NCBI RefSeq assembly: GCF_026619415.1
Contig: NZ_JAOVZR010000001.1
Location: 1,054,001 to 1,118,000 of the forward strand
Source of the DNA: Hoeflea algicola
GTDB lineage: Bacteria > Pseudomonadota > Alphaproteobacteria > Rhizobiales > Rhizobiaceae
Direction: 5' to 3'
Length of the DNA: 64,000 nucleotides
Part shown: positions 36,014-45,592 of the stretch, in pieces
Layout: each line of letters opens with the position of its first letter
Position numbering within the stretch: the stretch's first letter is position 1
Program-made: the position numbers and the translations under genes
The notes under the pieces: model-generated
Seen by the model: only the letters and a program-made list of their open reading frames with translations
The model's database searches: none
What the model was told of the DNA's origin: nothing

Positions 36014-37951
36014 TCAGAAGGCCTGCCCTATCCCGGCATAAATTCCGTAATCCGGGTCGGTCGGGCCCTTGTTGAGTGGCAGCGCCACATCAACCCGCAA
36101 CGGCCCGAACGGGGTAGCATAACGCAGACCCACACCGGCGCCGACCTTGAATTCGGCACCGGAAAAACTGTTGCCGGCGCTGACCATGCCAGCATCAACG
36201 AACGGGACAATGCCAATCGTGTCGGTGATGCTGATGCGCAGTTCAGCCGAGGTTTCGATCATCGCCAAACCGCCAGTCGGCGCGCCTGTGGCGTCCACCG
36301 GACCAATATCCTGATATCCGTATCCGCGGACCGAGCCGCCACCACCGGCATAAAACCGTCGGTTGGCCGGAACATCTGACAGCCTCGCACCATAGATCGC
36401 CCCGGCAGCAACCCGCCCGGCCAGCACAAAACGCTTCGCCGCGTCCAGCGCCCGGTAGGCCGAGCCCTCAGCGCGCAGTTTTACAAAGGTGGCCCCATTG
36501 TTGATCTCGTGGGCCGGTTCGACCAGTAGCGACAACCGTGTGCCGGAGGCCGGGTTGAGCCGGTTGTCACGGGTGTCGCGCACATATTCGAGCGGCAGTG
36601 CGATCGTGATTGTCTCCTGGTCAACATTGAAGCTGTCGGTCAGCGTGGCATATTCTACCTCGACACCGGCGGAAACCGTCTGTTTTTCCGTCAGTTCATA
36701 GGAAACACCCACAGCGCCCACGACCGAGAATCGGCGATAGGCGTCCGGGTTTTCCTGCTCCAGTTCAAGCCGCGAGGTGAATTTCGAAGCCGGCCCCAGC
36801 ACACCGGGCTTTTCAAACAACACCGCTCCGCGCCAGGTCATGTCCTCGGCCTCGCTGGTGCTGCCAAGCCCGCTGACCGAGCCTTCAACCCGTAGCTTCT
36901 CGGCACGACCGAACAGGTTGCGGTGCCCCCAATAGGCCTCCGCGCCACCGCCGTCGGTGGAAGAATAGGTCGCGCCAAGACCCAGAAAGCGGTGCTTGCG
37001 TTCCGACACATTGACCTCGACCGGAACCGCACCGGCCTCTGTCAGGTTTTCGCCGCCACGCACGGTGACGCTGGAAAACACCTCCAGCGCCCGCAGCCGC
37101 TTGGCAGCCGCCATCAGAGCTGCCGGATCATATTGTTCGCCTTCGGGAATGCCGGCCATCATGGCGATGAAATCCGAATCCACCGACTGGGCGCCGTCGA
37201 CAGCGGTCTGCCCGAACGGCGCCACTGGCCCGGCTTCAAGCGTCAGCGACACATTGATCACACCGGTTGCGTGATCAGCCACCACATCGCGGTCGGAAAT
37301 CCGCGCCAGCGGGTGGCCGGTCTTTTCAAGTTCTTTCACCAGCGCTTTCTCGGCATCGAGAATCACTGTCGATTTTGCCAGGCTGCCCGGGGTCAGTCCC
37401 TGCGCATCGGCAGTATAGGCGCGACCATCAACATCGCGGATGTTCACGTCGCCAAAACGGAATTGCTGCCCTGGTACGACCATGATCCGCACCGGAACCG
37501 GTCCGGTGCTTCGCAAATCGGCGTCAGGCGGCAGATCGGCCAGGCGCTTGCCTGCAATCAGGATCTGCACTTGCCCGCCATAACGGGCGTTTTCATAAAG
37601 CGCCGCCACCAATTGCTCAAAATCGCTGTTGGCCCGCTGAATCAGCCCGATCGAGCCGGAAACCGGGCGTTCGGCACCCTGGACCAGTTGCGACGCCACT
37701 TCCAGTTCGCTGCGCAAGGAACCGTCGGGATCGGCACCGCTGACTTCCAGCGAAACGCTGTAAGACAACGGATCGACAACTGCGACGGTGTCAGCCTGCT
37801 CGTCTTCGAACAGTTTCAGCCCAAAGATTTCCAGCGCCTGACCAGCCGTGGACGGGATTGCGAGTGCCATGGCCAAACACAAGACATGCGGCAGCCTTCG
37901 CGGCCACAAGGGACCGCGCGCTCGGCAATCTATGGTCCGCGCGTGTGTCAT
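36014..37951 (-). CDS. tamA: Outer-membrane assembly factor TamA (Omp85 family)
   Basis: A 645-residue protein: a signal peptide (ALAIPSTAGQA near 28-38), a POTRA region in the first half, and a C-terminal 16-strand barrel ending GIYAGIGQAF with the terminal Phe that the Bam machinery reads. The YGYQDIGPVD and RFYAGGGGSVRGYGYQ segment is the conserved VRGY/F loop of Omp85 proteins. The ATG at 37951 was preferred over TTG 37960. Partner of TamB. Confidence 0.94.
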   Translation of the reverse strand: MTHARTIDCRARGPLWPRRLPHVLCLAMALAIPSTAGQALEIFGLKLFEDEQADTVAVVDPLSYSVSLEVSGADPDGSLRSELEVASQLVQGAERPVSGSIGLIQRANSDFEQLVAALYENARYGGQVQILIAGKRLADLPPDADLRSTGPVPVRIMVVPGQQFRFGDVNIRDVDGRAYTADAQGLTPGSLAKSTVILDAEKALVKELEKTGHPLARISDRDVVADHATGVINVSLTLEAGPVAPFGQTAVDGAQSVDSDFIAMMAGIPEGEQYDPAALMAAAKRLRALEVFSSVTVRGGENLTEAGAVPVEVNVSERKHRFLGLGATYSSTDGGGAEAYWGHRNLFGRAEKLRVEGSVSGLGSTSEAEDMTWRGAVLFEKPGVLGPASKFTSRLELEQENPDAYRRFSVVGAVGVSYELTEKQTVSAGVEVEYATLTDSFNVDQETITIALPLEYVRDTRDNRLNPASGTRLSLLVEPAHEINNGATFVKLRAEGSAYRALDAAKRFVLAGRVAAGAIYGARLSDVPANRRFYAGGGGSVRGYGYQDIGPVDATGAPTGGLAMIETSAELRISITDTIGIVPFVDAGMVSAGNSFSGAEFKVGAGVGLRYATPFGPLRVDVALPLNKGPTDPDYGIYAGIGQAF

Positions 37952-38162
37952 CCGTTCCAATCTACAGCGCCATGGTGAACAGGCCCTGAATCCTTTTAGC
38001 CCAAAAAATCCGATTTAAATAAGGGCGTTGTGAAAAAACTATGGTCGTCAAAGATAATGGCAAGCCTGCGCTGCTCGGTTTTAGCGGCGATGTCGCAATT
38101 ACCTCTTGTGCGGCGGGATACGATTTCGCAATCTGCCGCCTAAATCAGGCCGGGGGTGGACC
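37952..38162. promoter_or_regulatory. Divergent promoter region of tamA and the FAD/GcvT gene
   Basis: 211 bp between divergent starts; AT-rich around 38010-38060. Promoters for both genes are expected, but I cannot mark a convincing -35/-10 pair or operator. Confidence 0.4.
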
Positions 38163-40718
38163 ATGAAATCGCATGTCAGAGCAGTTGTGATCGGGGGCGG
38201 CGTCGTTGGCTGTTCAGTGCTCTATCATCTTGCCAAGGCCGGATGGAGCGATGTCATGCTGATTGAACGCTCGGAATTGACCTCTGGTTCCTCATGGCAT
38301 GCGGCGGGTGGCTTTCACACACTCAATGGCGACCCCAATGTCGCCAAGCTGCAGGCCTACACGGTGAGCCTCTACGAGGAACTTGAAGCGCTCTCCGGCC
38401 AGTCCTGTGGCCTGCACCTGACCGGCGGCGTGATGATGGCTGACAGCCCCGAGCGCATGGATTTCCTGCGCCTGGTCCACGCCAAGGGCCGCTATCTCGG
38501 CATGGAAACCGAACTGATCACCCCATCCGAAGCCAAGGCGATGTTCCCGCTGATGAACGAGAGCAATTTCGTCGGCGCTCTGTGGGATCCTGTCGAAGGC
38601 CATCTTGACCCCTCCGGCACCACCCATGCCTACGCCAAGGCCGCGCAAAAGCTTGGCGCGGAGATCGTACTGCGCAACCGCGTCACCGAGCTGACCCAGG
38701 AGGCCGACGGCACCTGGAATGTCATTACCGAGCAAGGCACGGTGAAAGCCGATCACGTGGTCAATGCCGGCGGATTGTGGGCGCGCGAAGTCGGCCGCAT
38801 GGTCGGTCTTGAATTGCCGCTTCTGGCCATGGAGCACATGTATCTGCTTACCGAGGAAATGCCCGAAGTGCTTGAGTTCAACGCCAAGACCGGCCGCGAA
38901 CTGGTTGGCGTCATTGACTTCAAGGGCGAGATCTACACCAGGCAGGAACGCTCCGGCATCCTGCTTGGCACTTATGAGAAAGCCAGCAAGCCCTGGTCGC
39001 CAATCGACACGCCGTGGGATTTCGGCCACGAATTGCTGGCGCCGGATCTCGACCGCATCGCGCCGTCACTGGAAGTCGGGTTCAAGCATTTCCCGGCGAT
39101 GGAAAACGCCGGCATCAAGCAGATCATCAACGGCCCCTTCACCTTTGCGCCCGATGGCAACCCGCTGGTCGGCCCCGTGCCGGGCCTGACAAATTACTGG
39201 ACCGCCTGCGCGGTGATGGCCGGCTTCAGCCAGGGCGGCGGTGTTGGCCTGGCGCTGTCGAACTGGATGGTCCATGGCGATCCCGGTGCCGATATCTGGG
39301 GCATGGACGTATCGCGTTACGGCGAGTGGGCAACTCTGCGCTACACCAATGCCAAGGTGCGCGAGAACTACTCCCGCCGATTCTCGATCTCCTTTCCCAA
39401 CGAGGAACTGCCCGCCGCCCGCCCGCAGCAGACCACACCGCTCTACGATGTCATGGTGCGCGACAATCACGCCGTGATGGGCGACAGCTGGGGACTGGAG
39501 ACACCCTTGTGGTTCGCCCCCACTGCGGACGAAGCTCATGACGTGCTGTCCTTCCACCGATCCAATGATTTTAAGCACATAGGCAACGAAGTCCGTGCTG
39601 TGCGTGAGAGGGTCGGCGTCACCGAGATCGCCAATTTCGCAAAATACCGGGTCAGCGGTCTGGGCGCCGAGGCCTGGCTGTCGCACCTGATGACCAATAC
39701 CATGCCCAAGCCCGGACGTATCGTACTGACCCCGATGCTCAATGAATTCGGCAAGCTGATCGGCGATTTCACCATCGCCAAAGCTGGCGACGAGGACTTC
39801 ATGGTCTGGGGTTCCTCAGCCGCACAACGCTATCACATGCGCTGGTTCAACAAGCACCTGCCCGCTGATGGCAACGTCCGCATCCACCGCTATGACCTTA
39901 CCTTGGTAGGACTATCGATTGCCGGCCCCCGCGCCCGCGATCTGCTGGCAAAACTCACCGATGACGACGTTTCCAACGCGGCCTTCCGTTTCATGGATTT
40001 CCGTCAGATGGATGTTGGCGGAGCGCCATGCATGGTCAATCGCGTCACCTATACCGGCGACCTCGGCTACGAAATCTGGATGGAACCGGCCTACCAGCAG
40101 GCCGTCTACCGCGCCATCAAGGCAGCGGGCGAAGAGTTCGGAATCACCGACTTCGGCATGCGCGCGCTGCTGTCGATGCGGCTTGAGAAGAATTTCCCGA
40201 CCTGGTTCCGTGAACTCAGACCCATCTACGGCCCTTACGAAGCCGCCATGGATCGCTTCATCAAACTCACGAAAAACGATTTCATCGGTCGCGAAGCCGC
40301 CGCCAAGGAACATGCCGACGGTCCGAAACTGATGCGGACCTCGTTCCTGGTTGATGCGCTCGACGCCGATGTGATGGGAGACGAGCCGGTCTGGGCCAAG
40401 GTCGGCGACACCGACTACGGCACCGTCGAGGCACCGCATGGCTATGGTGCGCCGCGCTTTGATTCGAACGGCACAGAAATCGCCAAGCCCGAAGGCGGCA
40501 CGCTGCGCGATGGCGACTGGCGCGTGGTTGGCTGGATTACCTCCGGCGGCTATGCCCACACCATCGGCCAATCGATGGCGCAGGGCTACATCCCGGCAGC
40601 ACTTGCCAGCAACGGCGGCAGCGGCATGTTCGAGATAGAGATCATGGGCATCCGCCGCCCGGCCCGGATCGCGCTGGAAGCACCGTTCGACCCGATGGGC
40701 GAAAAGATGCGGAGTTAG
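38163..40718 (+). CDS. FAD-dependent oxidoreductase with GcvT domain (dimethylglycine/sarcosine dehydrogenase type)
   Basis: An 851-residue fusion. The N-terminal FAD domain has VVIGGGVVGCSVLYHLAKAG (8-27) and SGSSWHAAGG (41-50); H46 is the position of the covalently bound flavin in dimethylglycine and sarcosine dehydrogenases. The C-terminal half is an aminomethyltransferase (GcvT) fold that would pass the released methyl group to tetrahydrofolate, with SYGY-type GDLGYEIWM visible. The substrate is likely an N-methylated glycine derivative. GGGGGTGG precedes the ATG at 38163. No neighbouring one-carbon genes. Confidence 0.9.
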   Translation: MKSHVRAVVIGGGVVGCSVLYHLAKAGWSDVMLIERSELTSGSSWHAAGGFHTLNGDPNVAKLQAYTVSLYEELEALSGQSCGLHLTGGVMMADSPERMDFLRLVHAKGRYLGMETELITPSEAKAMFPLMNESNFVGALWDPVEGHLDPSGTTHAYAKAAQKLGAEIVLRNRVTELTQEADGTWNVITEQGTVKADHVVNAGGLWAREVGRMVGLELPLLAMEHMYLLTEEMPEVLEFNAKTGRELVGVIDFKGEIYTRQERSGILLGTYEKASKPWSPIDTPWDFGHELLAPDLDRIAPSLEVGFKHFPAMENAGIKQIINGPFTFAPDGNPLVGPVPGLTNYWTACAVMAGFSQGGGVGLALSNWMVHGDPGADIWGMDVSRYGEWATLRYTNAKVRENYSRRFSISFPNEELPAARPQQTTPLYDVMVRDNHAVMGDSWGLETPLWFAPTADEAHDVLSFHRSNDFKHIGNEVRAVRERVGVTEIANFAKYRVSGLGAEAWLSHLMTNTMPKPGRIVLTPMLNEFGKLIGDFTIAKAGDEDFMVWGSSAAQRYHMRWFNKHLPADGNVRIHRYDLTLVGLSIAGPRARDLLAKLTDDDVSNAAFRFMDFRQMDVGGAPCMVNRVTYTGDLGYEIWMEPAYQQAVYRAIKAAGEEFGITDFGMRALLSMRLEKNFPTWFRELRPIYGPYEAAMDRFIKLTKNDFIGREAAAKEHADGPKLMRTSFLVDALDADVMGDEPVWAKVGDTDYGTVEAPHGYGAPRFDSNGTEIAKPEGGTLRDGDWRVVGWITSGGYAHTIGQSMAQGYIPAALASNGGSGMFEIEIMGIRRPARIALEAPFDPMGEKMRS

Positions 40719-40777
40719 GCAAGCCAAATCACAGCACACTTCAGGAATCCGGAAGAGGTCTGATCATCTCCGGCTTC

Positions 40778-40923
40778 CGTCACCCCGGACTTGATCCGGA
40801 TACCAGCCACCGCGCGTCAGCGCGGTGAGACACGCTTTCATGTGTTGAACAGGTTTGGGCCCCCGGCTCGCGAACGGTCGCCTGCTGAATGCGGGATCAA
40901 GTCTGGCAAGACGATGACGGGAG
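40778..40923. repeat. Second palindromic doublet (CCGGACTTGATCCGG family)
   Basis: The left arm has CACCCCGGACTTGATCCGG followed by a hairpin CACCGCGC/GCGCGGTG. About 100 nt later the arm returns inverted (GCGGGATCAAGTCTGGCAAG, then ACGATGACGGGA). It is related to 23250-23308. The 344-bp gap between the FAD/GcvT gene and sufA holds this repeat and the suf terminator, and no gene. Confidence 0.7.
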
Positions 40924-40978
40924 ATCCCGCCAAACTCCAGCACTGGCATTGCCGTCACACACGTCCTAAAGACAACAA

Positions 40979-41006
40979 TGCCCGCAAAATCAGCGACTTG
41001 CGGGCA
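40979..41006 (-). terminator. Probable terminator of the suf operon
   Basis: A perfect 9-bp stem (TGCCCGCAA with TTGCGGGCA) with a 10-nt loop, 57 nt after the sufA stop. On the minus strand it is followed by TTGTTGTCTTT, a loose U-rich tail. Confidence 0.7.
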
Positions 41007-41062
41007 CTTCAGGACTCAACTTGCAAACGTCTTAACTCAACCTGCGTGAGATATTGGCCAAC

Positions 41063-41452
41063 TCAATCGGTACGCACCACCGGGTTGCCCTCGGCTGCCA
41101 GCTTGGCCAGATCGGCAGGCTTAAGTTCGACCGATTCACCGCAGCCGCAGGCCGATGTCTGGTTGGGATTGTTGAAGGTGAACCCGGAGCGCAGCTTGGT
41201 CACCTCGTAATCCATCTCGGTGCCAAGAAGGTACAAAACCGCTTCCGGCGCCACGAATATAACCGCACCATCGCGCTCGATCCGATCATCCTTGGGATTG
41301 GCCTCGGTGGCCAGATCGATGGCATATTCCATCCCGGCACAGCCACCCTTCTTGATGCTGACGCGGATGCCTTCGGCACCCGACGCCGCTTTCAATACTG
41401 TCTTGACGCGGTCGGCCGCAGCCTGCGTCAAACTCATCACGGCAAAACCCAT
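41063..41452 (-). CDS. sufA: A-type Fe-S cluster carrier SufA
   Basis: A 129-residue HesB/IscA protein with the three cluster-ligand cysteines C38 (GGCAG), C102 and C104 (ACGCG). It receives clusters from SufBCD and passes them to apo-proteins. It is the last gene of the suf operon, as in related Hyphomicrobiales. The gap to the preceding sufX-like gene is about 105 nt. Confidence 0.93.
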   Translation of the reverse strand: MGFAVMSLTQAAADRVKTVLKAASGAEGIRVSIKKGGCAGMEYAIDLATEANPKDDRIERDGAVIFVAPEAVLYLLGTEMDYEVTKLRSGFTFNNPNQTSACGCGESVELKPADLAKLAAEGNPVVRTD

Positions 41453-41557
41453 TACGGTCTCCTTCCGCAGAACGGGTTCAAGGCCCGCTGCTTCGTTCCA
41501 TGAATGTAGTGTGGAGCAGTCAACTTAACAAGAAGCTGACATGCCCGAGCGCGTAGA

Positions 41558-41938
41558 TCAATACCAGCCGACGGCAACCTGGGCTTCTTCGCTCATCCGG
41601 TCAGGCGACCACGGCGGGTCAAATGTCATGGACACTTCTACGCCCGAGATACCTTCAACCGTGTTGACCGCGTTTTCGACCCAGCCCGGCATTTCGCCTG
41701 CCACCGGGCAGCCCGGTGCAGTCAGCGTCATCTCGATCTTGACCATCCGGTCATCCTCGATGTCGATCTTGTAGATCAGCCCGAGCTCGTAGATGTCGGA
41801 AGGAATTTCCGGGTCATAGACGGTCTTCAGCGCCGAAATGATATCGTCGCTCAGCCGCGCCAGCTCTTCGCGCGGAATCGCTGATTCCGCCACCGCATTG
41901 CCGGTTTCGTTGGTGTCATCTGTGGGTGCGTCGCTCAT
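41558..41938 (-). CDS. DUF59/MIP18-type Fe-S assembly protein (sufX position)
   Basis: A 126-residue protein with a variable acidic N-terminus and a DUF59 domain: YDPEIPSDIYELGLIY and LTAPGCPVAGEMPGW, whose Cys is the expected cluster or sulfur contact. In Agrobacterium-type suf operons this position is called sufX; other names for the family include SufT. It helps mature Fe-S proteins. The ATG at 41938 has GGAG upstream. Confidence 0.88.
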   Translation of the reverse strand: MSDAPTDDTNETGNAVAESAIPREELARLSDDIISALKTVYDPEIPSDIYELGLIYKIDIEDDRMVKIEMTLTAPGCPVAGEMPGWVENAVNTVEGISGVEVSMTFDPPWSPDRMSEEAQVAVGWY

Positions 41939-41951
41939 CGGCTTTGCTCCT

Positions 41952-43190
41952 TCAAGCGAAAAAAGATCGCGCTTTGTCAAGCGCCTCGACCAGCACGTCT
42001 ACTTCCGCGCGGGTATTGTACATCCCGAATGAGGCACGACAAGTCGACGTTACCCCGAACCGCTTGAGCAGCGGTTGCGCGCAATGCGTTCCCGCCCGCA
42101 CGGCAACCCCGGACCGATCGATCAGCATCGAGACATCATGGGCGTGAATGCCCTCGATCTCGAAGGCGAAGATCGCTCCCTTGTCCGGCGCTGTACCGAT
42201 CATTCTGAGTGCATTGACCGCCGACAGTTTCTCCGTTGCATACCGCGCCAGATCGGCCTCGTGGGCGGCAATCCGCTCGCGGCCTATCCCGTCCATGTAA
42301 TCAAGCGCAACGCCGAGCCCGATCGCCTGCACGATCGGCGGTGTTCCCGCCTCAAAACGGTGCGGCGGATCATTGTAGGTGACACCATCTTCGGACACGT
42401 CGACGATCATCTCGCCGCCGCCCATGAATGGCTGCATCGCCTTCAGCGCCTCGGTCTTGCCGTAGAGCACACCAATTCCGGAAGGGCCGTAAAGCTTGTG
42501 ACCGGTCATCACGAACCAGTCGCAGTCGATATCCTGCACGTCGACCGACAAATGCACCGCTGACTGACTGCCATCGATGAGCACCGGCACGCCCTGCTCG
42601 TGGGCGATCCGGCAGATCTCCTTGACGTCGACCACGGTGCCGAGCACGTTCGACATATGCGTCACCGCCACCATCTTGGTCCGGTCGGTCAACGCCTTGC
42701 GGAAATCATCCGGGTCGAGCCGGCCCTGATCATCAACGCCGACCCAGACAATCTTGGCGCCCTGACGTTCGCGCAAGAAGTGCCAGGGCACAATGTTCGA
42801 ATGGTGCTCCATCACCGAAATGATGATCTCGTCACCTTCGCCAATCTTTGGCATGCCATAGCCATAGGCCACCGTGTTGATCGCCTCGGTGCTCGATTTG
42901 GTGAACACCACATTGTCGACCGATGGCGCATTGAGAAATCGCCGCACGATCTCGCGGGCATTCTCATAGGCGTCGGTGGCGGCGTTGGAGAGAAAATGCA
43001 GGCCACGATGCACATTGGCATATTCGTTCGAATAGGCACGGCTGACCGCGTCAATCACCACCTGCGGCTTCTGCGCCGAAGCGCCGTTGTCGAGATAGAC
43101 CAGCGGCTTGCCATGCACCATCCGCGAAAGGATTGGAAAATCCTTGCGGATCACGTCAACATCATACTCGTGATTCAAGATCTCAGGCAT
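41952..43190 (-). CDS. sufS: Cysteine desulfurase SufS
   Basis: A 412-residue PLP enzyme of group II. The PLP lysine lies in MTGHKLYGPSGIG, the sulfur-carrying Cys in RAGTHCAQPLLKRFG, and the N-terminal HRGLHFLS segment is typical. It takes sulfur from cysteine for cluster assembly on SufBCD. The ATG at 43190 overlaps the sufD stop by 8 nt; a TTG at 43214 would add residues from within sufD. Confidence 0.94.
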   Translation of the reverse strand: MPEILNHEYDVDVIRKDFPILSRMVHGKPLVYLDNGASAQKPQVVIDAVSRAYSNEYANVHRGLHFLSNAATDAYENAREIVRRFLNAPSVDNVVFTKSSTEAINTVAYGYGMPKIGEGDEIIISVMEHHSNIVPWHFLRERQGAKIVWVGVDDQGRLDPDDFRKALTDRTKMVAVTHMSNVLGTVVDVKEICRIAHEQGVPVLIDGSQSAVHLSVDVQDIDCDWFVMTGHKLYGPSGIGVLYGKTEALKAMQPFMGGGEMIVDVSEDGVTYNDPPHRFEAGTPPIVQAIGLGVALDYMDGIGRERIAAHEADLARYATEKLSAVNALRMIGTAPDKGAIFAFEIEGIHAHDVSMLIDRSGVAVRAGTHCAQPLLKRFGVTSTCRASFGMYNTRAEVDVLVEALDKARSFFA

Positions 43191-44454
43191 GGTCGACAAG
43201 CCATTGTTCAACAAGGGTTTTCAGCACCTCAACCAGATCCTCATTGTCGAGCTCATCAATCAACTCGTCGACAAAGCCGTTGACCAACAGCGAGCGCGCT
43301 GATTTTTCGGTGATGCCGCGCGCCATCAGATAAAACAGATGACTGCTGTCGAGATCGATCACCGTTGCCCCGTGCGCGCAAATCACGTCGTCGGCAAAAA
43401 TCTCCAGTTCCGGCTTGGCCGCAAACTCACCGTCATCGGACAGAAGCAACGTGTTGCAGGCCATCTGCGCGTCGGTTTTCTGCGCTTCGCGGTTAACCCG
43501 GATCTGCCCCTGGAACACGCCGCGGGCGCGATCCAGCACCACGTTGCGGATGATCTCCGAAGAGGTTGTGTTGGGCACATCATGACCCAGTGTCAGCGTC
43601 ACATCGGTATGGCTGTCGCCGGCAAGCAGATTGATGCAGCGCATGTCGAGATGGGCGCCCTCGCCCGCAACCTCGATATGCACCTCCTGGCGAACCAGCT
43701 TGCCACCGGCGTTGACGATATACACCTTGAGCCGCGCGTCAGTACCAAGCCGGGCATTGAGCTGGGCCAGGTGCTGATCATTGTTACCGCGCCCCTGCAG
43801 GATGATCCACGTCGCCTCGGCGCCATCGGCCACATCGAGCGTGCTGATCGAGGTCGACAGACCGGTCTGGCCGGCGTCGCCAAGATGGCGCTCGATCACG
43901 GTCGCCTTCGATTTACGCTCGAAATTCACAACAAAACGGTTGTGAACCTGCCCGCCTGACTGCACCGACTGCAGTTCGACAATTTCTTCGAACTCGGTAT
44001 CGGCGGCAACGCTCATTCGGTACCCGTCACCGACAAAGGCGCCATTGTAACGCCCGATCAGATCGTCAGCGCCACGCTCGGTCAGCATTTTGGCTGCTTC
44101 GCCGGACACCAGCAGATCCATGAATGGTTCGAGGCTCAGGCCGTCGGGAGACGTTAGCTCGGCGCTGCGGCCCTGTACCACCGGCAGCACCAGACTGCCG
44201 CCAACCAGCGGGTCGATCTGTTTGGCCGCCCCGCTTTCAGGATCGGCCACACCACGCAACAGATTGCGCAAATCGGTGTAATGCCAGCTCTCGACCCGCC
44301 GGGTCGGAAGCCCGGCCTGGGAGATATCGTAAAGCAGCTGGTCGCGCGCCTTGGTCACGGGCGCATCGCCGGGCAAATCGCCCATCATCTCGGTGAAGCT
44401 GTCCACGATCGCCTGTTCTGCGGCGGTCCGGGGCGGTTTTGTCTGCAAATTCAT
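43183..44454 (-). CDS. sufD: Fe-S scaffold subunit SufD
   Basis: A 423-residue SufD with a helical N-terminus and a beta-helix core (RHLGDAGQTGLSTSISTLDV mid-protein); the C-terminal GEFAAKPELEIFADDVICAH (conserved Cys/His) and LFYLMARGI are the SufB/SufD family block. It pairs with SufB and the ATPase SufC. Overlaps sufS; 44-nt gap from sufC. Confidence 0.93.
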   Translation of the reverse strand: MNLQTKPPRTAAEQAIVDSFTEMMGDLPGDAPVTKARDQLLYDISQAGLPTRRVESWHYTDLRNLLRGVADPESGAAKQIDPLVGGSLVLPVVQGRSAELTSPDGLSLEPFMDLLVSGEAAKMLTERGADDLIGRYNGAFVGDGYRMSVAADTEFEEIVELQSVQSGGQVHNRFVVNFERKSKATVIERHLGDAGQTGLSTSISTLDVADGAEATWIILQGRGNNDQHLAQLNARLGTDARLKVYIVNAGGKLVRQEVHIEVAGEGAHLDMRCINLLAGDSHTDVTLTLGHDVPNTTSSEIIRNVVLDRARGVFQGQIRVNREAQKTDAQMACNTLLLSDDGEFAAKPELEIFADDVICAHGATVIDLDSSHLFYLMARGITEKSARSLLVNGFVDELIDELDNEDLVEVLKTLVEQWLVDHA

Positions 44455-44498
44455 GCTGTCTCTCCTGACCGGCTTTCCGGCCCGTCCATCAACGCCAC

Positions 44499-45254
44499 TC
44501 AGGCGGCGGCTTCAATAATCCCGGCATAACCATTGGCTTCCAGATCGAGCGCAAGGTCCTTGTCGCCGGTCTTGATCACCTGGCCCTTGTAGAGCACATG
44601 CACGCTGTCGGGCACGATGTGCTCGAGCAGCCGCTGGTAGTGGGTAATCACGATCACAGCGCGATCGGGCGAGCGCAGCGCGTTGACGCCATCGGACACG
44701 ATCTTCAGTGCGTCGATATCAAGGCCCGAATCGGTCTCGTCGAGCACGCACAGCTGCGGCGCCAGCAGTTTCATCTGCAGGATTTCCGCACGCTTCTTCT
44801 CGCCGCCGGAAAACCCGACATTGAGCGGACGCTTGAGCATGTTCATGTCGATATGCAGGCCGGCGGCTGCTTCCTTGACCAGGCGGATGAAATCCGGGGT
44901 CTTCAGCTCTTCTTCGCCGCGCGCCTTGCGCTGTTCGTTCATGGCCACCTTGAGGAACTGCATGGTGGCGACGCCGGGAATTTCCACCGGGTACTGAAAC
45001 GCCAGGAAAATGCCCTTGGCTGCACGTTCGGACGGGTCGAGCCCAAGAATGCTCTCGCCATTGTACAGAATGTCGCCCTCGGTCACTTCGTAATCGGAGC
45101 GGCCCGCCAGAATGTAGGACAGGGTCGATTTACCCGAGCCGTTCGGCCCCATGATGGCCGCCACTTCGCCTGCCTTGACCTTCAGGTTGAGGCCGCGAAT
45201 GATTTCCGTACCGTCTTCGGCGATGCGGGCGTGAAGGTTCTTGATCTCTAGCAT
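44499..45254 (-). CDS. sufC: Fe-S assembly ATPase SufC
   Basis: A 251-residue ABC-type ATPase. Walker A GPNGSGKST is near 34-42, the signature SGGEKKRAEI mid-protein, and CVLDETDSGLDIDAL combines Walker B with the SufC-specific D-loop. It drives the conformational change of SufBD during cluster assembly. The start ATG 45254 follows GGGAAAT. Confidence 0.95.
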   Translation of the reverse strand: MLEIKNLHARIAEDGTEIIRGLNLKVKAGEVAAIMGPNGSGKSTLSYILAGRSDYEVTEGDILYNGESILGLDPSERAAKGIFLAFQYPVEIPGVATMQFLKVAMNEQRKARGEEELKTPDFIRLVKEAAAGLHIDMNMLKRPLNVGFSGGEKKRAEILQMKLLAPQLCVLDETDSGLDIDALKIVSDGVNALRSPDRAVIVITHYQRLLEHIVPDSVHVLYKGQVIKTGDKDLALDLEANGYAGIIEAAA

Positions 45255-45397
45255 GTCGTTATTTCCCAAATCGAATTCACGTTTATCTCTTGGCCGTCGG
45301 CGCAGGCCCCAAACCCGTTACAATAAACCGACCGAAACCATCCGCACAGGCAGTTGGAGCATCGATCTGGTTTCCGGTCCGTTCCCGCCGACGTGCC

Positions 45398-45565
45398 CTA
45401 CAATCCCAGAGTCGATCTGACTGCTGGCAGCAAAGTTGCGGCGATGATGCCGACAATCCCGCCGATGATTATCCGCAACCCGCGTCCGCCAAAGCTTGGC
45501 GCCAGCGCCGACAGACCACCGCAGATCACCGCATACCAGGCCACAGCTGTCATATCGACGCTCAT
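45398..45565 (-). CDS. Small 55-residue membrane protein within the suf operon
   Basis: A frame too short for routine gene calling: MSVDMTAVAWYAVICGGLSA at the start, a Gly-rich turn (PSFGGRGLR) and a second hydrophobic stretch (IIIGGIVGIIAATLL), so two short membrane helices. TGGAGTG sits 7 nt upstream of the ATG. It lies between sufC and the 70-residue protein gene, all in one direction. No function known; the ribosome binding site, the amphipathic layout and the position in the operon argue that it is real. Confidence 0.65.
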   Translation of the reverse strand: MSVDMTAVAWYAVICGGLSALAPSFGGRGLRIIIGGIVGIIAATLLPAVRSTLGL

Positions 45566-45592
45566 CTTGCACTCCAGATCTGACCCGGTGCC

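Noticed and set aside
43191..43214. Longer SufS starting at TTG 43214
   Set aside because: It lies inside sufD with no ribosome binding site, and the family N-terminus begins at the ATG at 43190.
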